DNA of 64,000 nucleotides. It comes from Chlorobium ferrooxidans DSM 13031 (GTDB lineage Bacteria; Bacteroidota; Chlorobiia; Chlorobiales; Chlorobiaceae). Below are positions 35,711 to 45,102 of this stretch, one piece after another (position 1 is the first letter of the stretch; each line of letters starts with the position of its first letter). The position numbers were made by a program, and so were the translations under genes. The notes under the pieces were generated by a model, which was not told the origin of the DNA, searched no databases, and saw only the letters and a list, made by a program, of their open reading frames with translations. The stretch covers positions 52,152-116,151 of the forward strand of contig NZ_AASE01000001.1 of the NCBI RefSeq assembly GCF_000168715.1, written 5' to 3'.

Positions 35711-36064
35711 TTAATCTCCCTCTTCCTCTATTGAAATTGTCTGAATCCTGAACTCCTCCCCCGACACAATCCCGATCTTCAGAGAACGGCAGTCGGGACA
35801 CTCCGCATAATAAAAAGAAACCGGAAACTTCCGGCCACACTCCAGGCACTCACCGATACCTTCAGGTTCCTCTATCTGAAGCAGTGCTGACTCCGCCATA
35901 CTCCCTTTTGCCGCTGCCGAAAAACAGAATCGCAACGATTCAGGCTGAATACCTGCCAGTTTCCCGACAACCAGATCTATACCGGTAATCCTTTCGGCTC
36001 CCTCTTCGCGAGCTTTCGCCTCCACTGCCTCAATAATTGAAAGCGCAATACTCATCTCGTGCAT
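35711..36064 (-). CDS. hypA: Hydrogenase nickel incorporation protein HypA
   Basis: HypA delivers nickel together with HypB. The 117-residue protein starts at the ATG at 36064, giving MHEMSIAL, with the nickel-binding His2. The zinc site is two CX2C pairs (CLEC and CPDC). The longer frame from 36091 is rejected because Met-His must be N-terminal. It is the first gene of the hyp operon and is divergent from pyrB; both promoters must lie between 36065 and 36220. Confidence 0.94.
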   Translation of the reverse strand: MHEMSIALSIIEAVEAKAREEGAERITGIDLVVGKLAGIQPESLRFCFSAAAKGSMAESALLQIEEPEGIGECLECGRKFPVSFYYAECPDCRSLKIGIVSGEEFRIQTISIEEEGD

Positions 36065-36220
36065 AACGGCATTCAGCAAAGGTTCGTTCAAAATAAACAG
36101 ATAAAACTGCCCGGATAAAAATTCCGGAACACCTCATCAGGTAAGGTAGTTCTTGATCATCAATTTTTTTGTAACTTCGCGGAAAGAATCTTTTTGAACA
36201 GCTACATTTATAAGTCGGAT

Positions 36221-37150
36221 TTGAAGCACCTAACTGGACTATGCAACGTTCCGGCCTCTGAAATCACCGGACTTCTCGACATGGCTGCCGGGTTCAAGAA
36301 AGAGTTGATAACCGGCTCACCCTCATTTGACGCCACACTCAAAAACAAACGCATTGCCCTGGTTTTTTTTGAAAACTCAACCCGAACCCGATTCTCCTTT
36401 GAAATAGCCGCACGCCATCTTGGCGCAGGAACACTCAATTTCAGCGCCTCTTCAAGCAGTGTCACCAAGGGAGAGACACTGAGCGATACCATCAGAAACC
36501 TTGAGGCGATGCAGGTGGATGCCTTTGTACTGCGCCACCCCTCTTCGGGAGCTGCGGATCTCATCACAGGAATCACGGCAGGAAACGTCATCAACGCCGG
36601 AGACGGCGCACATGAACATCCTACCCAGGCTCTGCTCGACATGTTTACGCTCCGGGAGTATTTTGGAACAATTGCCGGGCTTAAGGTTATTATTATCGGC
36701 GATGTTCTGCACAGCCGTGTTGCACGATCCAACATCTTCGGACTTCTGACTGCCGGAGCAGAAGTAGGACTCTGCAGCCCGGTGACCCTGCTGCCTACCG
36801 ATCCCGACAGACTTGGAGTAACCCTGTTCACCGATCTTGACGAAGCCATTGGATGGGCAGACACCGCTATCGTGCTTCGCCTTCAGCTTGAGCGCGCAAC
36901 CGGAGGCTATCTGCCCTCTCTTGAAGAGTATTCCGTCCACTACGGTTTGAGCGATGAAAGGCTCGAAAGGATTCAGAAACATCTTCTTGTACTTCATCCC
37001 GGACCGATAAACCGCGAAATAGAGATATCCAACCATGTTGCTGACCGCATACAGCCCCCCGGATATTCAAAAAGCATGCTGCTTGAGCAGGTAACAAACG
37101 GCGTTGCCGTGCGCATGGCGGTGCTGAACACCCTGATAGCCGAATCATAA
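36221..37150 (+). CDS. pyrB: Aspartate carbamoyltransferase catalytic chain
   Basis: Makes carbamoyl aspartate for pyrimidine synthesis. The protein shows the carbamoyl-phosphate motif FFENSTRTRFSFE, DGAHEHPTQALLDMFTLRE and HPGPINREIEI. The start is probably the TTG at 36221 (309 residues, MKHLTGL...), matching the usual N-terminus; a TTG at 36194 in the same frame would add nine residues of no family character. No pyrI regulatory gene follows. Confidence 0.92.
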   Translation: MKHLTGLCNVPASEITGLLDMAAGFKKELITGSPSFDATLKNKRIALVFFENSTRTRFSFEIAARHLGAGTLNFSASSSSVTKGETLSDTIRNLEAMQVDAFVLRHPSSGAADLITGITAGNVINAGDGAHEHPTQALLDMFTLREYFGTIAGLKVIIIGDVLHSRVARSNIFGLLTAGAEVGLCSPVTLLPTDPDRLGVTLFTDLDEAIGWADTAIVLRLQLERATGGYLPSLEEYSVHYGLSDERLERIQKHLLVLHPGPINREIEISNHVADRIQPPGYSKSMLLEQVTNGVAVRMAVLNTLIAES

Positions 37151-37201
37151 AACATCATCTTCATGACCGGATACCATACGATAATGCAACAACTCCCCAC
37201 C

Positions 37202-38080
37202 ATGAAAAACAACTACTGGCGCTACTACACGGCATTCTTCACGCTTGCACTCCTGATCCTGATCTCTGTAAAAAATGGAGAAGCAGAACCACTGCTTAAC
37301 CCGACTTTTCAGACAATCTTCACCCCGCTTCAGGCCGATCCGATGGAGCCGAGAATAGCTGTAATGCCTTCGTTAAGTGACCGAACGCTCCAGCTCGACA
37401 TCGGCTCCTCAGCAGATCTCTATCAGAGTAAAAACAGGGATTTTGCCGTCGGGGTTGATTTCGGTACCTACTCCCGCCTGCGACGGAGCGAAAGCTTCAA
37501 ATTCCCGGTTGATGCAATCGACTACATTTTCGGTATCAACACAAGCTGGAAAAAGCCAATCACCAGCGACCGGCTTCCTTTTGATGAATTCAGTGCAAGA
37601 GCCAGATTCAGCCATATCTCCGCCCATTTTGAAGATGGCCATTACGATTCTGCTGCCGGTCAGTGGATTCAGGGTGACTGCCCCTTTCCTATCCCCTTCA
37701 CCTACAGCCGGGAATTTATCAATCTCGTTTTCGCATTGAGCTCGCCGAATAACCGTATCTATGCCGGTTACCAGTTAGTCTATCACACCATTCCCGGCGG
37801 CATCAGCCCGCACTCTTTCCAGGCCGGCGCTGAACTCAACACTCCGGGCAATACCTATGTGGCGGCTGATCTGAAATTACTGCCGATCTGGCATGATAAC
37901 CTGAATGAAACCAAAGGATACAGAGGCACATGGAACCTCCAGGCGGGAGTGCGACTCAAGGCGGCTGGTCTTGAAAACGTTCGGGTCGCTTATAACTATT
38001 TTTCCGGAATGAGCCGCCATGGCATGTATTTCTACCGCCCGGAGAGCTTCAGTACGGCAGGAATTATCATCGATTTCTGA
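37202..38080 (+). CDS. DUF1207 family protein, probable outer-membrane beta-barrel
   Basis: A 292-residue protein with a signal-like N-terminus (MKNNYWRYY, then AFFTLALLILISV and a probable cut near GEA). An ATG at 37163 is also in frame. The body, with alternating aromatic and polar residues (ADLYQSKNRDFAVGVDFGTYSRLR, RIYAGYQLVYHTIPGG), ends in a hydrophobic residue (IIIDF) as many outer-membrane barrels do. It resembles DUF1207. Role unknown. A MITE copy begins two bases after its stop. Confidence 0.7.
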   Translation: MKNNYWRYYTAFFTLALLILISVKNGEAEPLLNPTFQTIFTPLQADPMEPRIAVMPSLSDRTLQLDIGSSADLYQSKNRDFAVGVDFGTYSRLRRSESFKFPVDAIDYIFGINTSWKKPITSDRLPFDEFSARARFSHISAHFEDGHYDSAAGQWIQGDCPFPIPFTYSREFINLVFALSSPNNRIYAGYQLVYHTIPGGISPHSFQAGAELNTPGNTYVAADLKLLPIWHDNLNETKGYRGTWNLQAGVRLKAAGLENVRVAYNYFSGMSRHGMYFYRPESFSTAGIIIDF

Positions 38081-38081
38081 A

Positions 38082-38224
38082 GGGCTCCTCTATCAATTTA
38101 TTCCGCGATTCGATTGCTTCGTTGGGCGGTGCTCGAAATCCTCAAGTACTCCTGTGTACATTCCGGTTTCTGCGCTCCGTCCGCCTCGCACTCAAACCGC
38201 TCACGACAATTTATAGAGGTGCCC
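38082..38224. repeat. MITE-like element, copy 2
   Basis: A 143-base element that matches copy 1 (18357-18492) over its length. Its ends are imperfect 17-base inverted repeats: GGGCTCCTCTATCAATT at 38082 and the complement of GGGCACCTCTATAAATT ending at 38224, with two differences. It starts one base after the stop of the DUF1207 gene. Confidence 0.85.
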
Positions 38225-38261
38225 TGAAGAAGAAGATAGTGGACGAGAACTCTTCTCTCTT

Positions 38262-38312
38262 GTCCACTACGTCCACTCAGTCCATAATTTCTTCGTCCAT
38301 TCCGTCCACTGC
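38262..38312. repeat. Degenerate nine-base repeats (GTCC type)
   Basis: Five GTCC-led units: GTCCACTAC (38262), GTCCACTCA (38271), GTCCATAAT (38280), then a shifted copy GTCCATTCC (38295) and GTCCACTGC (38304). The complement is the GGAC form found at 32538-32573. An AGTGGAC at 38238 can pair with the first unit. They lie at the 3' side of the NUDIX gene. Confidence 0.55.
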
Positions 38313-38327
38313 TTTTCACTTCTTCTT

Positions 38328-38834
38328 TTATTCCGGTGAAGCAAAAAACTCGGGTACAGCATTTTCAAGCCCCGCATCCGACTTAGTGCGAATGTAATCA
38401 GAAAGAAATGGGGGGTAGAGATCATAACGGTCAATATCATGCAAAGGAATCCAGCTCACCGTTATAATCACCTGTTTGTCATCAGGATATTCCGGATCCT
38501 TTCCGGTTATCATCCGGCCTCCCGTCACCTCACAAAAAAACCCGAGTGATACCGAGTGATGTAGGGTACCCTGCGCCGAAACTCCAGGATGGGGGTAGAG
38601 CAGCTCCTTTATAAACAGCAGGTTACCCACACTGCACTCAAGACCGGTCTCTTCCATCATCTCCCTCTGAACAGCCGCTTCAAGCGTCTCTCCCCGCTCA
38701 ACAACTCCTCCGGGCAGAATCCAGTAACTGGGAGGAAGCTTCGGATCATCCGGAGCAAAGCTTTTGTGTTCAACAAGCAATACCTCGCCATCCTTTATAC
38801 ATAAAGCACTGACCCTGAGCCTTACCTGTGACAT
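38328..38834 (-). CDS. NUDIX hydrolase
   Basis: A 168-residue NUDIX protein. The box is complete: GGVVERGETLEAAVQREMMEETGLE matches GX5EX7REUXEEXGU when read in segments, so it should bind metal and split a nucleoside diphosphate derivative. The substrate is not predictable. It is a single gene between short repeats and the porin promoter region, transcribed on the minus strand. Confidence 0.92.
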   Translation of the reverse strand: MSQVRLRVSALCIKDGEVLLVEHKSFAPDDPKLPPSYWILPGGVVERGETLEAAVQREMMEETGLECSVGNLLFIKELLYPHPGVSAQGTLHHSVSLGFFCEVTGGRMITGKDPEYPDDKQVIITVSWIPLHDIDRYDLYPPFLSDYIRTKSDAGLENAVPEFFASPE

Positions 38835-38990
38835 GCGCTAATTACTGCATAGTTATAAAAAGCAAAAAAAAAATTCCGTCTATTTTTTACGCTTATTCTA
38901 TTTAATAAATAAATGAGATATGAAAGGATCTGCAGCAGAATTGTCAAAATATAAAATATTAACAATAGGTACTTCTGTCACAATCAACAT

Positions 38991-39019
38991 TTGACCCTGA
39001 TAGATATTTTTATTATTAT
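38991..39019 (+). promoter_or_regulatory. Candidate promoter of the porin gene
   Basis: TTGACC (38991-38996) and TATTAT (39014-39019) with a 17-base spacer fit a housekeeping promoter. They lie about 120 bases before the porin ATG, in a very AT-rich stretch. A CA-repeat and GGAG follow close to the start. Confidence 0.5.
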
Positions 39020-39139
39020 TGAAAATATTGTTACCAAAAAGTTCTTTTTTGATTTCTTCTGCAGAACTATATTGAATAATTATTGTAGGATTTTTTCTGT
39101 AAAAAAGCACACACACACACAAACCTAACGGAGAATGTT

Positions 39140-40237
39140 ATGAAAAAAATGCTATCACTTGCTGCAATGTTTGCAGTACTGTCATACGCATCACCCGCAT
39201 CTGCTGAACTGAAAATCAGCGGCGATGCTGCAGTTCGTGAAAGGGGCCAGTGGAACAATTCAACCACCGACAAAGATCTTAAAACCCAGTACCGGGTTCG
39301 TTTGAATACAGCTGCTGACCTTGGCAGCGGCTATTTCTTCAAGGCTATGATACAGAACGAAGGTGTTGCCGGTGGATGGCAGACTGTAGCAGCCAATAAC
39401 AGTGAAAGAAATCCGCTTGAAGTTTCAAATTTCTATTTCGGTCGCATGCTTGAGGATTGCCACTATATGCTTGGCCGCATTCCTCTGAACAGCGTCAATA
39501 ACCCGATTTATGACATCACCCTCTATCCTGTTCCGACTGCATTTACCTCAGCAGGAATCTATGCAGTTGATATCCCGGTCGCAACCTGGAACTATGATCG
39601 CGTATTTGGAGTCAACTACGGCACCAAGGTCGGCGGTGGCGAACTGAATGCAACCATTGTTATTTTTGATAACAACTCAGTCACTGAAAACACAACGGCT
39701 ACCGGTGACGGTCTTTTCAATGACGGCTATGCTCTGAACCTTGCATACAAAACAACTCTCGGTGATGTCACATTCGAACCGCAGGCAATCATCTCGCTGA
39801 CTGATGTGAGAGGCGTTACCTATCAGAAGGTTTCACCGAACACAGCCGGTGCCAACGTTACGATTCCTGCCGGCAAGTCCAAAATCGGCCTCAGCGGCTT
39901 CTACACCATCTGCCGTGACACTAAAGGCGAGAGCAACCTTGTTGCAACCAATGTTGACTATGACGGCTATCTCCTCAGGGCAAAGGGTGAATCAGGTCCT
40001 GTAAAGGCATGGGTTGACTACAACAGAACCAAGGACAAATCACCTGCTGCAGATGTAACCTACAACAACGTCTTTGTATGGGCACAGTACAACGTCAAGC
40101 TGCATGAATCAGCAGCAGGAACCCTGAGCCTGACTCCAACCATACGCTACCGTGCAAGCGGAAAAGATGTTGTAGGAGCTGCCACAGTGAATAACAACCA
40201 GCTTCGCACAGAGCTCTATGCGACGGTAACCTTCTAA
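39140..40237 (+). CDS. Outer-membrane porin-like protein
   Basis: A 365-residue protein with a clear signal peptide (MKKMLSLAAMFAVLSYASPASA, cut before ELK). The mature chain is rich in alternating strands (ELKISGDAAVRERGQW, KTQYRVRLNTAADLGSGYFF) and ends in an aromatic residue (YATVTF), the usual C-terminus of outer-membrane barrels. It is probably a major porin of this lineage; the solute is unknown. It has its own promoter region and a strong terminator, so it is monocistronic. Confidence 0.85.
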   Translation: MKKMLSLAAMFAVLSYASPASAELKISGDAAVRERGQWNNSTTDKDLKTQYRVRLNTAADLGSGYFFKAMIQNEGVAGGWQTVAANNSERNPLEVSNFYFGRMLEDCHYMLGRIPLNSVNNPIYDITLYPVPTAFTSAGIYAVDIPVATWNYDRVFGVNYGTKVGGGELNATIVIFDNNSVTENTTATGDGLFNDGYALNLAYKTTLGDVTFEPQAIISLTDVRGVTYQKVSPNTAGANVTIPAGKSKIGLSGFYTICRDTKGESNLVATNVDYDGYLLRAKGESGPVKAWVDYNRTKDKSPAADVTYNNVFVWAQYNVKLHESAAGTLSLTPTIRYRASGKDVVGAATVNNNQLRTELYATVTF

Positions 40238-40257
40238 GCAGTACTTTTCGACCAAAA

Positions 40258-40284
40258 AGCCGCAGGCAACTGCGGCTTTTTTTT
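40258..40284 (+). terminator. Intrinsic terminator after the porin gene
   Basis: AGCCGCAG (40258-40265) and CTGCGGCT (40270-40277) close a GCAA tetraloop and are followed by a run of eight T. Confidence 0.93.
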
Positions 40285-40635
40285 GCTTGCCCGAACGGCT
40301 TATTAATATGACAAAGCCGCACTACATAACAATTGTTGTGTTGTTTTTTTTTAAAGATATTATTAAGTTCGTATTACAAAAAATGTGTGCCGTATGAAAC
40401 AAATCTCACACATTTTACTTCACCCTGATTTTATTTAACAGATAAAGAGATTTCCCTCATCTCTCTTTTGTTCTGTTGCGCTACGTATACTCTCATTTTT
40501 TGCATAGAGAGTTCAGTCTCTCATAATTGAATACCCTGGCGTTTTTTCGGTACAACTCGATTTTCTGGAAAATATTTTTCAACTGTTCTTGTTATATAAT
40601 TTTCATTCCAACAACCAAACAACAATAGCGGAGCT
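40285..40635. other. AT-rich intergenic region with palindromes
   Basis: No gene is seen. It holds a near-palindrome centred on AACAATTGTT (within 40325-40340), a perfect 10-base stem AAAATGTGTG (40380-40389)/CACACATTTT (40407-40416), and a weaker AGAGAT/ATCTCT stem (40446-40464). A TATAAT (40595-40600) may be the -10 of the universal stress protein gene. Confidence 0.45.
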
Positions 40636-41073
40636 ATGATTACAATTAAAAAAATCATCTGCCCGGTTGATTTCTCTGAGCTGTCTCGCAAGTCGTTGCA
40701 ATACGCCAACGAGTTTGCAAAACTGTCAGGCGGAGAGGTCTTTCTGGTCGGCGTCATCGAAAACGATCCAACCATCAATTATTCACATGGACTGGATGCT
40801 GAACGAGCCGAAGCTGAAAAAAAACTTGCCCTGCTTATTGATGAAGAACAGATGGCAGGTATTGTGTCCGACTATGTCATTTATGAAGGATTTGCTGAAG
40901 AGTGCATCATTGACTATGCCAAACGCAAGGAAGCCGATGTCATTGTGATGGGATCACATGGGCGCCGCGGACTGAAGCGTATGATTCTCGGAAGCGTTGC
41001 TGAACATGTCGTTCGCCGTGCACCATGCCCGGTGCTTATCGTCAAGGAGAACGAACACGAATTCATCAAGTAA
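40636..41073 (+). CDS. Universal stress protein (UspA family)
   Basis: A 145-residue UspA-fold protein. The ATP-binding signature is intact (GSHGRRGLKRMILGSVAEHV), followed by RRAPCPVLIVK, so it is probably the ATP-binding subtype. It is likely to be cytosolic and stress-related, but no specific function can be read. It precedes the MFS transporter by about 75 bases in the same direction and may share its transcript. Confidence 0.92.
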   Translation: MITIKKIICPVDFSELSRKSLQYANEFAKLSGGEVFLVGVIENDPTINYSHGLDAERAEAEKKLALLIDEEQMAGIVSDYVIYEGFAEECIIDYAKRKEADVIVMGSHGRRGLKRMILGSVAEHVVRRAPCPVLIVKENEHEFIK

Positions 41074-41148
41074 TCGTCACAGCGTGCCGCTGGCATCCTG
41101 AGAAACAGCTTGTAACTATTTTTTTTTTAACATTCAAAGAAAACCTTT

Positions 41149-42723
41149 ATGGCACAAAATGTCACAAACGTTTCCCATACCGAAGAGGTGTCCAGCACCC
41201 GGCGGGTTATTGCCGCGTCTTCGGTCGGAACGCTCATCGAGTGGTATGACTTTTATATCTTCGGTACTCTGGCAAAAATCATTTCCGAACAGTTCTTCCC
41301 CAAAGACAACCCGACAGCCGCGCTGCTGGCCACACTGGCGACATTTGCCGCCGGTTTTGTCATCAGACCTTTCGGTGCACTTTTCTTCGGTCGCCTCGGT
41401 GACCTTATCGGCAGGAAATACACTTTCCTTGTTACTCTTGTTATCATGGGTGGTTCAACCTTTGCCATCGGTCTTGTTCCCGGTTATAAAACAATCGGAT
41501 TTTTTGCTCCGGCAATAGTCTTTATTCTTCGGCTTCTGCAGGGTCTTGCTCTTGGAGGTGAGTACGGCGGTGCGGCAACCTATGTAGCCGAACACTCACC
41601 CGAAGGAAAACGGGGCTTCTGGACCAGTTTTATCCAGACAACAGCTACCCTTGGTCTCTTCCTTGCACTCGGTGTCATTCTTACCGTCCGCCAGATGCTC
41701 GGTGTTGAAACCTTTACCGACTGGGGATGGCGTATTCCGTTTATTCTTTCCGCACTCCTTGTTGGCGTTTCGATCTTTATCCGCATGAGAATGTCGGAAT
41801 CACCGCTCTTTGCCAAGATGAAAAAAGAGGGCAAAACCTCAGCAAATCCTCTGGCCGAGAGCTTCAAGCAGAAAGACAACCTGAAGATGGTTCTTATCGC
41901 ACTGCTCGGCGCAACCGCCGGTCAGGGTGTTGTCTGGTACACCGGTCAGTTCTATGCACTCTCCTTCCTGCAGAATGCCTGTAACATTGAGTTTGTACAA
42001 AGCAACATAATCATCTCTATAGCACTGCTTATCGGAACGCCATTCTTCATTGTATTCGGTGCTCTTTCCGACAAGATCGGACGCAAGTACATCATGATGG
42101 CCGGTATGCTGATCGCTGTTATAGCCTACAGACCGATCTATACCATCATGTACAACGATGCCAATCTCAAGACCAAAGAGGTGATCGAAGACAAAACGGT
42201 CAACAAGATGAAGTATGAGGTCAAAGGTACCGACTCGCTGATCACCTCCGTCACCACCAAACTTTATACCGACGGAACCAGCTACAAAGAGACCGTCAAG
42301 AAAAAGTTTCCGGTTGATCCTGCCGTTAAAGCTGCAATGCCGAAAGACAAGCTGAAACCTGAAACAAAGAAGGAAGTAACCCTTCCCCAGAACCTTTACT
42401 ACAAGATGATCGGTCTGGTTCTTATCCAGGTTATTTTTGTGACCATGGTTTACGGCCCGATTGCTGCATTCCTGGTTGAGATTTTCCCGACCCGTATCCG
42501 CTATACCTCGATGTCCCTGCCCTATCATATCGGCAACGGCGTCTTCGGCGGTCTGGTTCCGCTTATCTCGACCCGTCTTGTTGAAGCAACCCGTCCCGCT
42601 GCGGATCTTCCTCCAGCCGACCCGCTTGCCGGTCTCTGGTACCCGATCCTGATTGCCGGCGTCAGCTTTGTCATCGGTTCGCTATACATATCAAACAAGA
42701 CAAACAACCTTGACGTAGAGTAA
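41149..42723 (+). CDS. MFS transporter, metabolite:H+ symporter type
   Basis: A 524-residue MFS protein of the MHS branch (relatives of ProP, KgtP and ShiA), shown by SSVGTLIEWYDFYIFGTLA, the GRLGDLIGRK loop, and RLLQGLALGGEYGGAATYVAE. About 12 membrane segments are predicted. Residues roughly 336-415 are a charged, lysine-rich soluble insert between two late membrane segments, which makes the protein longer than the usual ~430-450. The substrate is unknown; organic acids or osmolytes are typical for the branch. A small membrane protein follows. Confidence 0.9.
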   Translation: MAQNVTNVSHTEEVSSTRRVIAASSVGTLIEWYDFYIFGTLAKIISEQFFPKDNPTAALLATLATFAAGFVIRPFGALFFGRLGDLIGRKYTFLVTLVIMGGSTFAIGLVPGYKTIGFFAPAIVFILRLLQGLALGGEYGGAATYVAEHSPEGKRGFWTSFIQTTATLGLFLALGVILTVRQMLGVETFTDWGWRIPFILSALLVGVSIFIRMRMSESPLFAKMKKEGKTSANPLAESFKQKDNLKMVLIALLGATAGQGVVWYTGQFYALSFLQNACNIEFVQSNIIISIALLIGTPFFIVFGALSDKIGRKYIMMAGMLIAVIAYRPIYTIMYNDANLKTKEVIEDKTVNKMKYEVKGTDSLITSVTTKLYTDGTSYKETVKKKFPVDPAVKAAMPKDKLKPETKKEVTLPQNLYYKMIGLVLIQVIFVTMVYGPIAAFLVEIFPTRIRYTSMSLPYHIGNGVFGGLVPLISTRLVEATRPAADLPPADPLAGLWYPILIAGVSFVIGSLYISNKTNNLDVE

Positions 42724-42749
42724 TCAAGAACATTTAAAATCAATCTATT

Positions 42750-42974
42750 ATGTCAGCAATAAAAAGAATTTTCGGACTGCTCTGGACGGTCATGGGAGTG
42801 GGAATTATCCCGCTTGTGATCATGCAGGCGATGAAAGAGATCGCAGCAAAACCCAGTGAAGAGAACTGGATATTCTGGTCTATCGTGATTGTCGTGCTTA
42901 TGCCGATTATCGCTTTCAGCCTGATTACCTTCGGGATCTTTGCTCTGAAAGGCGAATATGATGTTATTGCGTAG
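42750..42974 (+). CDS. Small two-helix membrane protein next to the MFS gene
   Basis: A 74-residue protein with two hydrophobic segments (IFGLLWTVMGVGIIPLVIM and IFWSIVIVVLMPIIAFSLITFGIF) and a short basic N-terminus. It lies 26 bases after the transporter and before a strong terminator, so it is co-transcribed and may be an accessory of the transporter. No function is known. Confidence 0.75.
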   Translation: MSAIKRIFGLLWTVMGVGIIPLVIMQAMKEIAAKPSEENWIFWSIVIVVLMPIIAFSLITFGIFALKGEYDVIA

Positions 42975-43004
42975 CATTCACCAGTAACTGCATGTTCTTT
43001 TTTT

Positions 43005-43045
43005 AAAGGGAAAGCCGCATCTTTCGTGCGGCTTTCCCTTTTTTT
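43005..43045 (+). terminator. Intrinsic terminator after the MFS operon
   Basis: A 15-base-pair stem: AAAGGGAAAGCCGCA (43005-43019) and its complement at 43027-43041, with a seven-base loop and a T-run to 43045. Confidence 0.95.
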
Positions 43046-43106
43046 ATTTATTGTTTTTTTACCCCGGGCATCGGGAATGAACATCACTTTCCAACCGTAT
43101 TTGATC

Positions 43107-44990
43107 ATGGCTAATCATGATGAGCATGATGAACATAAAGGCAGAGCAAAAATTCTGAAGGAGAAGCTCTCTTCCCTCCCCTCCTCACCGGGTGTCTACC
43201 AGTTCATCAATGACAAAGGGAGGGTCATCTATGTAGGAAAGGCAAAAAACCTCCGGAACAGGGTACGCTCCTATTTCAGAAATCCTCAGCAACTGTTCGG
43301 CAAAACTCTTGTCCTTGTATCGCATATTGACAATTTTGAGGTCATCATAACCTCTTCGGAAGTCGAAGCGCTTATTCTTGAGAACAATCTCATCAAGGAG
43401 CTGAAACCGCGCTACAATGTTAATCTGAAAGATGATAAAACCTATCCCTACCTTGTCATCACCAATGAACCTTTTCCAAGAATCTTTCTGACCCGTCAGG
43501 TCAGAAGGGATGGATCAACCTGGTTCGGCCCCTACACCGAGGCAGGACAACTGCGAACCATTCTTGACCTGCTCGGCTCTATCTTTCCCATCCGGAGCTG
43601 CAAGCATCGATTGAGTCCGGAAAATATTGCCGCACATAAATTCAAGGTCTGTCTGGACTACCATATCCATAAATGCAAAGGCCCATGCGAAGGGCTTCAG
43701 TCTGAAGAGGAGTACCTCCTCATGATAGGGGAGATCATCAGGCTGCTTAAAGGAAGGACTTCCGCAATGATCAGAACACTCACTGAACGCATGCAGTACT
43801 TTGCAGCAGAACTGAAGTTTGAGCAGGCGGCAGAACTGAAAGCACAGCTTGACAGCTTGAAACGATATGCTGAACGGCAGAAAGTAGTATCCGGTGACGC
43901 ACTCGACCGGGATGTTTTTGCCGTTGCATCCGGAGAGGATGATGCCTGCGGGGTGGTGTTTAAAATCCGGGAAGGAAAACTGCTTGGCTCACAGCGTATC
44001 TACATGAATAATACAAGTGGAGAGAGCGAGGAGGTGCTGCAGTCGAGAGTGCTTGAAAAATACTACCTGGAGACCCTTGAGCTGATTCCTGATGAGATTC
44101 TGCTCCGCAAACCACTCACTGATGAGGAGGAGAGTGCTCTGCGGGCACTCCTGACAGAAAAACAGAAAGAGGAGAAACAGGAGAAAAAGCAGATCCGGTT
44201 CCTGGTGCCGCAGATCGGCGAGAAAGCTCATCTTATGGAGATGTGCCACCAGAATGCGCGACACCATCTTGAGGAGTACCTGATCCAGAAACAGAAGAGA
44301 GGGGAGGCAGCCAGAGAACACTACGGCCTCATCGCTTTAAAGGAGCTGCTCCATCTCTCTGTTATCCCTCAGCGGATCGAGTGTTTTGATAACTCTCACC
44401 TTCAGGGCACGGATTATGTCAGTTCGATGGTCTGCTTTGAAAAGGGAAAACCCAAAAAATCCGATTACAGAAAATTCAAACTGAAAAGTTTTCAAGGTTC
44501 GGATGACTATGCCGCTATGGAAGAGGTTATCCATCGCCGGTATGGCGGATCTCTTGCAAGAGAGCTCGCACTGCCTGATCTGATTATTGTTGACGGGGGA
44601 AAAGGCCAGGTCAATACCGCCTTTACAGCACTCAATGCACTCGGAATATCCTGCCCTGTAATCGGGCTGGCAAAGCGCATTGAAGAAATTTTCACCCCTC
44701 ATGCCCCGGACCCCTTCAATCTGCCAAAAACCTCTCCGGCACTTAAACTGCTGCAGCAGCTTCGCGATGAAGCTCACCGGTTTGCCGTCACCTATCACAG
44801 AAAACTCAGGACTGAACGGACACTGCAAACGGAACTCACAACAATAGAAGGAATTGGCGAAAAAACCGCATTCAAGCTGCTGAAACAGTTCGGTTCGGCT
44901 GATGCGGTGTCAAGGGCAACCATCGAGGAACTACAGGCTGCGACCGGAGCAAAAAGTGCCCAAGCCGTCTATCTCTTTTACCATCCCTGA
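43107..44990 (+). CDS. uvrC: Excinuclease ABC subunit C
   Basis: UvrC makes the two incisions in nucleotide excision repair. The protein has about 627 residues from the ATG at 43107; the ATG at 43077 is also in frame. It has the N-terminal GIY-YIG nuclease (PGVYQFINDKGRVIYVGKAKNLRNRV), four cysteines near CKHR...CLDYHIHKCKGPC, the UVR motif around LKFEQAAELKAQLDSLK, the RNase H-like 3' domain with ECFDNSHLQGT and DLIIVDGGKGQ, and C-terminal helix-hairpin-helices (TIEGIGEKTAFKLLKQFGS). Confidence 0.95.
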   Translation: MANHDEHDEHKGRAKILKEKLSSLPSSPGVYQFINDKGRVIYVGKAKNLRNRVRSYFRNPQQLFGKTLVLVSHIDNFEVIITSSEVEALILENNLIKELKPRYNVNLKDDKTYPYLVITNEPFPRIFLTRQVRRDGSTWFGPYTEAGQLRTILDLLGSIFPIRSCKHRLSPENIAAHKFKVCLDYHIHKCKGPCEGLQSEEEYLLMIGEIIRLLKGRTSAMIRTLTERMQYFAAELKFEQAAELKAQLDSLKRYAERQKVVSGDALDRDVFAVASGEDDACGVVFKIREGKLLGSQRIYMNNTSGESEEVLQSRVLEKYYLETLELIPDEILLRKPLTDEEESALRALLTEKQKEEKQEKKQIRFLVPQIGEKAHLMEMCHQNARHHLEEYLIQKQKRGEAAREHYGLIALKELLHLSVIPQRIECFDNSHLQGTDYVSSMVCFEKGKPKKSDYRKFKLKSFQGSDDYAAMEEVIHRRYGGSLARELALPDLIIVDGGKGQVNTAFTALNALGISCPVIGLAKRIEEIFTPHAPDPFNLPKTSPALKLLQQLRDEAHRFAVTYHRKLRTERTLQTELTTIEGIGEKTAFKLLKQFGSADAVSRATIEELQAATGAKSAQAVYLFYHP

Positions 44991-45102
44991 ATGCTATAGA
45001 TCTTCCCCATACCCTCTTCTCATGTATATTTTCTTAAGAAAATTCTGTTATATTTGCTTATGATGATTATGATGGACGATAGAGCAACTCTTATGATTAC
45101 TT

